A stretch of 64,000 bases of DNA from Glandiceps talaboti (taxonomy: Eukaryota > Hemichordata > Enteropneusta > Spengelidae): assembly GCF_964340395.1 (NCBI RefSeq), contig NC_135564.1, positions 193,501 to 257,500 of the forward strand, in the 5' to 3' direction. A program made the translations under genes and the position numbers. The notes under the pieces were generated by a model, which saw only the letters and a program-made list of their open reading frames with translations, made no database searches and was not told where the DNA came from. Shown in pieces: positions 29,621 to 43,286 of this stretch (position 1 is its first letter; every line of letters begins with the position of its first letter).

Positions 29621-32390
29621 TGTCAAATATATGAGGAAATCTTGCAAAGATATAAACTTCTTTTCAACAGTCAAACATCTAATACTTTGAGTCTTGTATT
29701 GCAGCTTGTAAAGCACCTGGTGATTTCATTTTTAGTACAACTCAGCTTAAGAGTATAAGGTTCTCATCAACCTCCTGAGGGGTTCGAATTCCCAACCTTC
29801 TCATTCCAAGTCCAAAACTCTCACCATTATGTAACAGGGAGTTGTTGATTAATACGACTCATATATTAAAGTCATTTGATCTTTTCAGCGTCTTCAACCC
29901 CCCCCCCCCCCCACACACACACACAAATACTTTGCATATGAATCAACCAGAATAAAATGAAGCCACTGCACAGTGTAGCCCTAACCCCACCTTGTTCCTC
30001 TCTCCTGTGTCTGTCTGTCTCTCAGATAATTCTATAAACATGTAAACTAAATGCATTGTAATAATTTGAATATTAACCAATCAAACTTCTGAAGTTATGA
30101 CTTCATATTTACTTTTGCCCAAAAAAATAAAATACAAAAACAACACTACTGCATGTACTTTAATGCTTATAGCAAAACAGGTCCATTTATTGATATTTTT
30201 GTTTTCAATTTTACAATTTTTAAAAATACACCGATGTGAAAATGGCAGGCAGGATGCAAATACAAATTACATACATTACAATGTACTACTTTAATTAGAC
30301 AGGTATAAATGTACATAGATTTAGTGAAATCTTTGGGCAAGAATAGGCTAACATAACCTATCACAGACTTCACATAAAAGAACAAATATCACTGTGAGTG
30401 GAAGCATACAACACTAGCAAAAATGTACAATACAAGAATCATTATAAACTTGATACTCTTATTTTCCTATCTTGTATGTAAATCAAAGTTTCATAATGGT
30501 CTTTTATGACATTGTGTTGTACCTTACATGTGTAAGGTTTATGCAAATTAGTTGAATATATGTAAAATGAAAATGAAAATTGATTAATTAATATGCATAG
30601 CCATGTTTTGACATGAAGACTGTGCATCATTACTACATGTTTCTTTTTACTGTACAAATGGCATGGCCAGAAAGAGCAAGTAATGCTACTTTTTAACACT
30701 TTGCCTTTTTTAACCAGTGTGTTAGTACATCAAATTTAATTTAAAACACTTCTGTACACCATCTGTCATTCTCACATAACTGACATTTGATACTTAGATT
30801 TTCAAATCACAGATATTAGATATTTTTACAGCCTTGTTTTCAACTTTTCAACTGTCCATTACAATACCACATTCAATATAGTAAACATTTTCAAGTTACA
30901 GATAAAACAGCTATAGGAGGGTACTTTAATATGCTGTAGGACAAGTTTGCTTATAATGAAATTCCCCTCAGCTGTAGCACATCTTGGTAGGAATATATAA
31001 GAACTTTGGTTTCTATTGTGATCATATTCTCATTCAGATTGGAGGTCAGTGAATATGATTGTGAATATGACTGATAATAATTTCACACTAGGTATGTTGT
31101 TACGATTAGGAACACACCTCAATAATATATTCCTGTTCACATCACAACAAAGTATTCCTGCACCCGAATTTTACATGTACTATAACCCTAACAAATTGAA
31201 CTGAATTTACAAGTTCTTACTAGACTATCGAGGTACAAATACCATAAACCACTACCAAATACGAGTTGTTTCCTTATGTATGGCTTTATGTAAAGTGAAT
31301 GAATGTCTAGTCAAAGTTACTACATGTATGTATCTAATTAATCCATTGTATGTACAAAAGTTGATTGTTTCTACATATCTCTGTGGAGGTTAAACCATAG
31401 ATGTTGGAGTTCTCCAATGTCTATGGTGTTAAACTGAGATCTGTACATACAGCTTAATATATGAAATGTCAACACAGACTTGCTGGACTCTCAGTCCAGT
31501 ACAATCCACCTGAAAGTCTACATCCCGCTAACTTGCCTACTAGTGTGAAATAATTAAATGTGAAGGGATAGCATATTTCATATTGAAGAAATAAAGCCCT
31601 GGTAACAATGCTTGGAATGTTATTTTTCTTCATTTTTGATTATTTTCTCTTTATGTCAGTTTGTTATCTCAGAAGCGTGAATCATCACCTAGTAATCAAA
31701 CCTCGTCAACATTCAAAAAATTACCCTCAACATACATTACTAGAGGTATGCATGAGAATAAGTCAACCTTCTTATTCTATTTTGACCCTCTATCATGATG
31801 TAAAATATGCTATTGCAGGTAATGAGAATTTACTCACGAATGTTTACATCTTAACAATGAGCCAGGATTTACTCACAAATGTTTACATACAGAGAATGAG
31901 CCAGTGCATGTACACATATAATAGATCTACCCGTGGTACTGAATCACCAGTGAAGAGGTATCTTGAGATTTGATGCCTAAGATAGCATTAGACTAGTGTA
32001 TACAGTACCGTTACAATGATTTCTAAAGAGCAAAATTGGCTTATAAATAGGATTCCACAATTTCCTGTAAATGTTTAGTGAAATCCATGACTGGCAAAAC
32101 GAAAAATAATAAAACCTTACTGCTACTAGTGGCTTATTTTGTGCTGGGTGAATCAATCATCAGAAAATAATGTATTCCACTATACATAGACAAATCTAAG
32201 CTTATTAGCTACACGTGTACCAAAAATTATTACAAAATTTAAGGATACTGTTTTTCATATTGAAAATGAATAAAAAGAGTCAGTTACATATGAGTAGTAA
32301 TGTGATTATGGTCTTTTCAGTCTATATGTTCTAATATGTCTGACATATGTCACAAGATATGTAAATTGTACAATCACACATTTCATATTT
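29621..32390. other. TSTD2 3' flank and intergenic DNA
   Basis: A candidate AATAAA signal lies at 29951-29956, 331 bp past the TSTD2 stop. A C-run followed by CA repeats lies at 29899-29926. No gene was recognised to 32390. Confidence 0.45.
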
Positions 32391-32399
32391 CAAGGTGTA

Positions 32400-33970
32400 A
32401 TCAAATAATGCTGCAACTTTAACATTTCTGTAGTATGGTAGGAGTATGTGAAATAATGCTGCAACTTTAACATTTCTGTAGTATGGTAGGAGTATGTGAA
32501 ATAATGCTGCAACTTTAACATTTCTGTAGTATGGTAGGAGTATGTGAAATAATGCTGCAACTTTAACATTTCTGTAGTATGGTAGGAGTATGTGAAATAA
32601 TGCTGCAACTTTAACATTTCTGTAGTATGGTAGGAGTATGTGAAATAATGCTGCAACTTTAACATTTCTGTAGTATGGTAGGAGTATGTGAAATAATGCT
32701 GCAACTTTAACATTTCTGTAGTATGGTAGGAGTATGTGAAATAATGCTGCAACTTTAACATTTCTGTAGTATGGTAGGAGTATGTGAAATAATGCTGCAA
32801 CTTTAACATTTCTGTAGTATGGTAGGAGTATGTGAAATAATGCTGCAACTTTAACATTTCTGTAGTATGGTAGGGTATGTGAAATAATGCTGCAACTTTA
32901 ACATTTCTGTAGTATGGTAGGAGTATGTGAAATAATGCTGCAACTTTCACATTTCTGTAGTATGGTAGAAGTATGTGAAATAATGCTGCAACTTTAACAT
33001 TTCTGTAGTATGGTAGGAGTATGTGAAATAATGCTGCAACTTTAACATTTCTGTAGTATGGTAAGAGTATGTGAAATAATGCTGCAACTTTAACATTTCT
33101 GTAGTATGGTAGGGTATGTGAAATAATGCTGCAACTTTAACATTTCTGTAGTATGGTAGAAGTATGTGAAATAATGCTGCAACTTTCACATTTCTGTAGT
33201 ATGGTAGGAGTATGTGAAATAATGCTGCAACTTTAACATTTCTGTAGTATGGTAGAAGTATGTGAAATAATGCTGCAACTTTAACATTTCTGTAGTATGG
33301 TAGGAGTATGTGAAATAATGCTGCAACTTTAACATTTCTGTAGTATGGTAGGAGTATGTGAAATAATGCTGCAACTTTCACATTTCTGTAGTATGGTAGG
33401 AGTATGTGAAATAATGCTGCAACTTTAACATTTCTGTAGTATGGTAGGGTATGTGAAATAATGCTGCAACTTTAACATTTCTGTAGTATGGTAGAAGTAT
33501 GTGAAATAATGCTGCAACTTTAACATTTCTGTAGTATGGTAGGAGTATGTGAAATAATGCTGCAACTTTCACATTTCTGTAGTATGGTAGGAGTATGTGA
33601 AATAATGCTGCAACTTTAACATTTCTGTAGTATGGTAGAAGTATGTGAAATAATGCTGCAACTTTAACATTTCTGTAGTATGGTAGGAGTATGTGAAATA
33701 ATGCTGCAACTTTAACATTTCTGTAGTATGGTAGGAGTATGTGAAATAATGCTGCAACTTTCACATTTCTGTAGTATGGTAGGAGTATGTGAAATAATGC
33801 TGCAACTTTAACATTTCTGTAGTATGGTAGGAGTATGTGAAATAATGCTGCAACTTTAACATTTCTGTAGTATGGTAGGAGTATGTGAAATAATGCTGCA
33901 ACTTTAACATTTCTGTAGTATGGTAGGAGTATGTGAAATAATGCCGCAACTTTAACATTTCTGTAGTATG
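32400..33970. repeat. 48-bp minisatellite with higher-order structure, about 33 copies
   Basis: The unit contains 'gaaataatgctgcaacttta' and 'acatttctgtagtatggtag'. Variant units reading 'ctttcac' recur at 32944, 33183, 33374, 33566 and 33758, that is every four (once five) units. Long ORFs inside are repeat artefacts. Confidence 0.97.
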
Positions 33971-33974
33971 TTAC

Positions 33975-36400
33975 AAATATGTGCACTATGACTGATACAC
34001 TAGCCAATCACACACTTTTATTTCTGTACTGAACATACAAATATTACAAACACCTGTCATGAACTATAATCACTTTCTTCAAAGACGATTTCTTTCTAAT
34101 TTTTCTCATAGATTTGGTTGGTTTTCTTGTTCATATGTCTATAGTTGCTTCCTGTACTATAGAAAGTAATCTAACATTTCCAGTCATTTTTAGACACTTC
34201 TTTTCACCTATGCTATCGGTATCTCAATGAGATTGCTGCTCACATTGGTTGCCACTTGATAGGAACTACAATGTACACAACTAGTTGGTACAGAAAAATT
34301 TGGATATATTACTTTGAGTACACCTCAATATGATTGTGACACCCTTAGTTTAGACAGGCTAAAACATAACTAAAACCATGATGTGTCATTCTGTAGGGTG
34401 CATAAATGAGTGATAGTCTCCACAATAAAACACTACATGGGTCTTTACAGAGACTGAATTATTCTACTCTGTGTGTGTGTGTGCTTCAATAACATCTTGA
34501 CAACTATAACATTGCCCTTATAAACAACTTTCCATTTCTCATTCATAAAATATCTTAAATCCCATTATCTAAAATTTAAATCACAAATTCATTTCCTTTG
34601 TGAGGTTAGATATAATAGTGCTGGGATTCAAATTAATACACAGATATGCAATCTTTGACTGCCTTTAAATTTCTCTGTATAAACTTATAAAAATATGCAA
34701 AATGTAAAAGAAAATCTCTGAAAATGAAACAATATGAAAGGCACTTCTTTCAAGATGTGGTACAAAATATATGAATAATACAAAAAAAAGCCTCAAAGTA
34801 GAATTGGTTCTACAAAAATAAAGAGTCACTGACGCAAAATACAAGTACAAGTTAGGGCAAAGAATACCAAATAAGTTTGTTTTATAGTCTTTGCAATTAG
34901 ATTATATATTTTTCTGATTATACAAAACTTTGAGTAAAAATTTGCATTATTTCACAAATATTGGCAAGTGATTGATAGCGTTAAGTTGGCAGAGAAGAAC
35001 TGACTTGACTAAAAGTCAATTTCATATATGCATACTTTTTTAAGGCAAGAAATCCAGAAAATGTGTTGACCAATTGAATTCAATGTAACCAATGACATAG
35101 AAGTTTGAAAACAGCCTGACTCTGCCAATCACATTCACTGTTACAGTGAATAGAGCACTGCAATGGAAACTTCAGTAAATTGTCTTGTTGTAGACATTAA
35201 AAAATGTTTGACTTGAGACATACATGACTCTACAAATTCCAACTGGTTTTACTATAAACAAATATAGATTGTAGAGAAAACAGGATTTCTTTTGTAGATC
35301 TACTGTATAAATAGTTACTAAATATAGAGTAACTACGGACAGGAAATATCAAGTCAGTTTGTGATAAGGAGTCTCTACTACTTATATTCTGTCTACCTTG
35401 GTTCTACACAAACTCTAAATCTATACTCTGTGCATATAAAATAATAATATTCATAAATTCACAACAACTAAATGTTGTTGTTTTTCTTCTTGAAGTAAAG
35501 CCTCAACACAGTGTTGACAGTAATGTACAGTTTACACCACAGTACTAGATTGCACAAATAGTCTCACAATTTACGATTTCCATTTTAAAATTGTCAAATG
35601 AATTAAACGATAACTTACATTTCAAAATTTCAAAAAAATCACATTCTGATTTACAATTATTTACGAAATTTTGGCAAATATTACTTCAATATTGGCACCA
35701 AAAATAACTTTACAGATGTACCCTGTAGATGGCGGTAGCAACCATCGTGGCAGGAAGTGATGTCACACCCCTAACAAAAACAGAAAGTGACATTACAAAT
35801 ACAACACAGTGGAAGTTTCCATGTCACAAGTAGCTAAATTTGTTACTTTTTTTCTCTGATTTCCTGCCAATATTATTTCTGAAGAAAAATAGAACGGAAT
35901 GTACTCTGAATTGCTTTATAATTGATACACCGTAAAAACAAATATAATCAGAACATAAAATAATTTTCATGTTATCTAAAATAGCAGAAATATTATGTAC
36001 TCATAATTTCTTCTTGATATGAACATACCCTTTGCAACCTTTTTTTAAAACACTTCTGCATTTTTGTTTATGCCACTTGGCGGAAGTAAACAATGTACTG
36101 TCATTGCTTCTGGAGAAGGAATTCAGGATATACTTACTATCAACTAAAAAGATACCTACTTCCAATGCTGAAATGTGGGTTGAATAATAAAAGTCTTTTC
36201 TGATAAACAAAACTTTCAATGGGATTCCTAGTTCTTTTATACTCTTGTAGATCATTGCATAAGAATTTCCCTTGTATAGATAATCTGATTTTTATTTGTC
36301 AATTTATTTCACATGTTGACTTTTAAATCTAGTTGCCTGTACACCCTATTGGAGAAACATAGACGACTGATCCAGCTCTGATAATAAATTACCAAAGGAC
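33975..36400. other. intergenic DNA, no gene recognised
   Basis: AT-rich sequence with no exon, RNA gene or large repeat that I can support. Confidence 0.45.
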
Positions 36401-36404
36401 TATT

Positions 36405-37293
36405 CAGGGGTAGGTGTGAAATCTTAGTGATGATCCAAATATCGCTAGCTGCGTTAACAAACAATTGCTAAGAAACAAATTCTCTGTAGTTGTGATACTA
36501 GAAGCTATGTCTGACTGCCAAATCCAGTAAGCTACATTACAACACAACAAAATGATGATGTATTCAACATGGCGACATCCAATCGTGTCATTGTAGAATG
36601 CTCAAAAGGTAAGAATTTTCCTTCATATCTGTTTCAGACCAACATTACATTCTCATATAGTTTGCATTCTGGGAGGAATACATTTAAGAACTAGTATGGC
36701 AAGTAATTTTAAATATTTTCCATGTTGTTTGGAGAAATGTGTGAATAACTTCAGCCACTCCGACAGATATGGGCATAACATTAACAACATCGGAATGCAT
36801 GGTATCGACAAAACTATGATAATACTCAAAATCTCTGTGTTTTAATATCACTGAAAACAAAGCTCTGTATTCATTGAAACTCTCACCCATTCTATACCAT
36901 GTATTCCTATGGTGTTATGCCCATGCCTGTCAAAGTGGCTGAAGTTATTCATGGATTTCTTCGAACAACATGGAAAATATTCTAAATTACTTGCCCTACT
37001 AGTTTCTTAAACCCATTCCTCCCAGAATGCAAACTATACGAGAATGTAACATTGGTATGAAACATAGAAATCAAGGAAAATTCTTACCTTTCGAGCATTC
37101 TACAATGACACGATTGTAGGTTGTAATGTTTTTAATATGTCATCATTTTTTTGTGTTGTAATGTAGCTTACTGGATTTCGCAGTCGGACATAACTTCTAG
37201 TATCACAACTACACAGAATTTGTTTCTTAGCAGCTGTTTCATTAATTAGCTAGCAATATTTGGATCATCACTAAGATTTCTAACCTACCTCTG
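36405..37293. mobile_element. foldback element with about 400-bp inverted repeats (889 bp)
   Basis: The left arm (about 36405-36808) and right arm (about 36893-37293) are near-complementary around an 84-bp loop. Examples are 'cattgtagaatgctc' against 'gagcattctacaatg', and 'ttgcattctgggagg' against its complement. Ends read CAGGGGTAGG and CCTACCTCTG, flanked by ctatt on both sides (36400-36404, 37294-37298), a possible 5-bp target duplication. It sits 132 bp past the THSD7 stop, so it may be within that gene's 3' UTR. No protein is encoded; the family is unknown. Confidence 0.85.
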
Positions 37294-37424
37294 CTATTCA
37301 GGTGTGAAGGCAAGGTCTTTATAAACAGACAAATGAGTGAAACTAAACCAATTTTAAATCTTTCACATTTAGGGTGTATTTTGTTGTTTCATATAAAGAG
37401 TTGTACACAACTATCACTAATTCT

Positions 37425-37530
37425 CTACAGATCAATATCACCATTGTATCTTTTCTTAGCACTGGTATCCCAGTATCTTTCTTTTTCTAGTTGAAGTCTT
37501 CGTTTGGCAGCCTTCTTTCTTGTGATTCGA
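37425..37530 (-). CDS. THSD7A: THSD7 last exon (cytoplasmic tail)
   Basis: A 106-nt exon, residues 1203-1237. Tail with [16 protein letters not shown] and terminal [12 protein letters not shown] at 37425-37427. The basic RKK-KRR cluster just inside the membrane fits a stop-transfer signal. Confidence 0.93.
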
Positions 37531-40126
37531 CTATCAATGAAAAGACAAACAATTATCAGCATATTATACCATACACAAGCCAAGTTATTGTCTTTGAACA
37601 GAAAATACAGATTGTATACTCTCTGTTATTCTATGTCATGACAACCTTTGTCTACATCACTGGTTTTTGTGGTGCTACATCATGACAACCCGTGTCTACA
37701 TCATTGGTTTTGTGGTGCTATGTCATGACAACCCGTGTCTACATCACTGGTTTTGTGGTGCTATGTCATGACAACCTTTGTCTACATCACTGGTTTTTGT
37801 GGTGCTACATCATGACAACCCGTGTCTACATCACTGGTTTTGTGGTGCTACATCATGACAACCTTTGTCTACATCACTGGCTTTTGTGGTGCTACATCAT
37901 GACAACCCGTGTCTACATCACTGGTTTTGTGGTGCTACATCATGACAACCTTTGTCTACATCACTGGTTTTTGTGGTGCTCGAAATATGAGTCAAAACTT
38001 TCCAAAATGCCATTATTTCATAAATTATGCTTGAGGAGGCACAATTATATTATTCCCCAATATATTTCTTCAATCAGCCTGAAAGCACTCGTCGCCTAAG
38101 GGTTTGTAACTGCTCGTCCAGTGACTCATTATAAGTGACAAGGTCCCCTTAGGTCACTCGTATTTTCCCTGGCTGAACAAAGAAAAATATTGGGAATAAT
38201 ATTTTTAGTTTTCATCCTGAAACTCAAAGAAGGAGAACCATTTTGATCTGGCTATTTCATGCCCTAGAATTAATCACTAGAGGGCGCTGTTCACTAGCAA
38301 GAGAATTGTGGAAGTGTTGTATTCATCACTGGGGTGCTGTTCATTACAGGAGACACATTTTTGAGAGGAATACTTACCATAGAATATAGGTGATAACAAT
38401 GATGAGTATAAGGAACACTACTCCAGCTGATATAGCACCATATAACCACATCTCAACTAGACCTATGAGATGATAGAGATGGAGATATTCAATGGAAATA
38501 TCTTTTTGACTTACATCTTACAGCAATGCTAATTTGTTTCTTTATGTCATATAGAAACCTTCAAACTGAAACTAAATCTCACAGTATAAAACTAAATTGA
38601 CATGAAACATTGTCCAATATTTTGATAACTCATATCTATCATTTATATATGTAAGTATTTTAATACTAAATGAGTTTGTGTTTTCTTCTACCTTCTTTTG
38701 ATTTAGTTTTAAATTCAGAACTCTCTAAATCTTTGATAGTATTGCTATCTGTTGCCTACCTTCTTTTGATTTAGTTTTAAATTCAGAACTCTCTAAATCT
38801 TTGATAGTATTGCTATCTGTTGCATAGTTGTATGTCCCTTCTTTGTACATTTCAGTGTCTTCTTCTTCTTGGCTGATAGCGTTGTCTTCCCATCCTTCCT
38901 TGGGTAAACACACTTGAAGGAAACCATTTACACTGTGGGAATCAGACACATATGGTATAATAATATTAATAAAAATACAAATGGCATTGTAGCACAACTG
39001 TACAGTTTTTAAAAATGTTTATATCCATATGCTAGTCCATGCTAAGAATAGATATTCATTTGCTGAATGACTATCCAGTTGCCTATCCAACCATGTTGCT
39101 ATCTTTGCAATATACATGATCATTTGGCTGTTGCTATGGGCGTGGTCTTGTTGATAGGCATATTTGCATACATTTTTTGAATGTTTATTCAATTGTCTTT
39201 TAGTCCCCATTGTTATCTTCCCAATATATGTGATCATTTGGCTGTTGATATGGGCGTGGTCTTGTTGCTAGGCACATTTGCATACATCTTTTGAATGTTT
39301 ATTCATTTGTCTTTCTATTTCTGTTGTTACCTTTGCAATATACGTGATTACTTGGCTGTTGCTTTGGGCATGGTCTTGCTGCTAGGCAAATTTACATACA
39401 TTTTTTGAATGTTTATTCGATTGTCTATTAATCCATGTTGTTATCTTTGTGAAAAACATGACTGTTTGGCTGTTGCTATGGGCGTGGTCATGGTTGTTAG
39501 GGATATTTGCATACATTTTTTGAATGTTTACTCACTTGCCTACCAGATGTTGTTATTTGACCAAAATATACTGCCATTTGACTGTTGCTAAGGGCGTGGT
39601 CATGGTTGCTAGGGCCAATTGTGTCAAAGTATTTTGAAGAAAATCTGCAGAATAACACTTCTAGAAACATCTAAGCAAGTTTCAGTCTCACTGACCAAGT
39701 ACTTTTTGAGATATAAATTTTTGACCAAAATGCATTTTTACAACTGATTTGTATATTACTGATGAGATCATTATATTTCTTCATCTACACACCCACAGAT
39801 TCATTCCTGTTAAATTTCAACCCAATTATAAGTTTTTGACCAAAAAGACACATTTTTAGCCCTAATTTGCATATTACTAAGGAATCATCATATCATGAAC
39901 AAATGTTCCCACCTAATTTCGCAATAATCTGCCCTGTAGTTTCTGAGTTTTTTTTACCAAAAATCACATTTTTTTACCCAAATGACACACCTGTGATGTA
40001 ATCACTTTCATTTGAACAATTTCCCAACTAGACCCCTCAAGTAATGTCCCCACCAAATACCAAGGCAATCGGGTTGGTAGTTTTTTGAGTTTAAGTTGTC
40101 CACACACATACACACAAAAAAAACAA

Positions 40127-40171
<45 letters not shown>

Positions 40172-42982
40172 CCGCTCAATGCCTATAGCACTACTGAACC
40201 TACACTGTAGTTCAGTTGTGCTAAAAATAACATGATATGATGACAGTATATCCTGGGTGAATGGGTGAATTTGATAAAACTGCATCATGTCTCAAAATGA
40301 ACATTTTGTTCATAGGGGTATAATGAGGATTGAATGGACTCTTAAGATAGGCTTAACTATTTTAACTACATTTCATGAAAATATTAAAAGAATGACCTCC
40401 ACATCCACAAAGTGGGTTTATCAACCACTGCCACTTTGCACATGTACCTCACATGTCAGACACTACATATCCAGTGATACATGTAGCTCACATGTCAGAC
40501 ACTACATATGCAAAGGACAGATGTAGTTCACATGTCAGACACTACATATCCAGTGATACATGTAGCTCACATGTCAGACATTACATATGCAAAGTAATAC
40601 ATGTAGCTCACATGTCAGACATTACATATGCAAACGACAGATGTAGTTCACATGTCAGACACTACATATCCAGTGATATATGTACATTGTAGCTCACATG
40701 TCAGACACTACATATCCAGTGATACATGTAGCTCACATGTCAGACATTACATATGCAAAGTAATACATGTAGCTCACATGTCAGACACTACATATGCAAA
40801 GTGATATGTGTAAATTATACGTCAATTGGAACAATAAGTACTTAAGTTTCCATTTCTTTATCTGCATGTGAATTCTTAAACCCCAATGTTTGAATCCAGC
40901 AATCTTGGATTACCATCGTATTAATGGTACCATATGGATTAAATGGGACCACTTTTTTGTTCAGATTCAGAATCAACTATTTCTGTACAGCTATGCCAGA
41001 CAACTGTTTTTCACACCCAAAAATGAATCAACAACAACTTACTCATAAGACTCCAGATATTTGTCTTCACAGGCACAGACACTAGTCTCAGTACAGAAGG
41101 AATGTGACATAGTACACTCAGGATGACATTTATGTTCTGATGATGGTCTGATCCATTCATTACAACCACCTGAAATAGACAGTATCACATTCATTACAAC
41201 CACCTGAAATTGACATCACATTCATTACAACCACCTGAAATAGACAGTATCACATTCATTACAACCACCTGAAATTGACATCACATTCATTACAACCACC
41301 TGAAATTGACATCACATTCATTACAACCACCTGAAATTGACAGTATCACATTCATTACAACCACCTGCAATTGACAGTATCACATTCATTACAACCACCT
41401 GAAATAGACAGTATCACATTCATTACAACCACCTGAAATTGACAGTATCACATTCATTACAACCACCTGAAATAGACAGTATCACATTCATTACACCACT
41501 GAAATTGACATCACATTCATTACAACCTCCTGAAATTGACAGCATCACATTCATTACAACCACCTGAAATTGACAGTATCACATTCATTACAACCACCTG
41601 AAATTGACAGTATCACATTCATTACAACCACCTGAAATAGACAGTATCACATTCATTACAACCACCTGAAATTGACAGTATCACATTCATTACACCACTG
41701 AAATGGACAGTATCACATTCATTACAACCACCTGAAATTGACAGTATCACATTCATTACAACCACCTGAAATTGACATCACATTCATTACAACCACCTGA
41801 AATAGACAGCATCACATTCATTTACAAACCACCTGAAATAGACAACCTCACATTCATTTACAAACCACCTGAAATACACAGCATCACATTCATTACAACC
41901 ACCTGAAATAGACATCACATTTATTACCACCATCTAAAATAGACAACATCACATTCATTACAAATTTACATGCCAACTAACATGTACTGTTTTAGAGACA
42001 TGGTATGGTAGCTAAGTAGTGAATTGAAATCAACCCTCATAAAAGTAGCAATTTTACATCATTTCATATCTGCTTTCTCTAACTGCAAGACAGAATCTTA
42101 TGTTCAAAGGTTGACAGCACCTATTTCTATGATTAATAAGATTGCAACATTTGTATTTGACAAACAGAACATGTAATCTCAAATCAGTGATTATTTCATG
42201 TTACACATCAATGTAGATCAGCTTGTTTTAATGGAAGTAGGTTGGACAAATGTAGAACAATGGGTCACCTGTGTCTGACATTTAAAATCCTGTTTATGTT
42301 AGTAAGTCTAACTCTATCCCAGGTGAGATATGTATTTTGAGTTGTACACTAAACCAGTCCCTTAAAATAACCTAACCCTAACTCCCTAGCTTGAATACAT
42401 TTGTGTAATACGGTAGTCGGTCCACTGTTCTACATCCCCATAACTCCCCAGCTTGAATTTGTGTATTACGACAGTCGGTCCACTGTTCTACATCCACCTA
42501 ACTCCTTGGCTTGAATTTGTGTATTATGGCAGTCGGCCCCGGCACTTTTCTCTGTTCTTGATAAGGATTTTCTTGAAACTTGTTTTTTAAAATCAGTTAC
42601 TTAGATTGAGGACATGTATTTGACAAGTTTTTTTTCATTTTGATACAGACCTGTCACATTGATGTTATCTGACCTTTGACACCAGACATCACGGAAACCA
42701 TTGCTATCCCAACCACTCACTTGCCATTGATATTCAAAACAACTGCCACCTGTGGAAATGAGGAAAGAAATATATCAGATTTCATGTTTACTGTCAGTCC
42801 ATACCCAAGATGGTATTAGATTGGTTACATTACATTTCTACATAAATGTTACATCTATACAATAACTTGGACTTCAACATCACATATTGTTGTGAATCAA
42901 ATACTTAATGCTTATAGCTGTGTTGTCTTGTAGATCAAATCACTGTTACTTAGTACAATTAGCTTGGATTAATGGTCCTCAG

Positions 42983-43055
<73 letters not shown>

Positions 43056-43209
43056 TGTGTCTGTGTCTGTGTGTGTCTGTGTGTGTGTGTGTGTCTGTCT
43101 GTGTGTGTCTGTGTGTGTCTGTGTGTGTGTCTGTGTCTGTGTGTGTGTGTCTGTGTGTGTGTGTCTGTGTGTGTCGTGTGTGTCTGTGTCTGTGTGTGTG
43201 TCTGTGTCT

Positions 43210-43286
<77 letters not shown>

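Noticed and set aside
32390-34007. Minus-strand ORFs of 144-209 codons with HYFTYSYHTTEM repeats
   Set aside because: 48-bp minisatellite artefacts; frames change at each 2-bp unit deletion.
29700-36400. A gene between TSTD2 and THSD7
   Set aside because: Short ORFs only, without splice-supported chains or recognisable domains. A noncoding transcript cannot be excluded from sequence alone.
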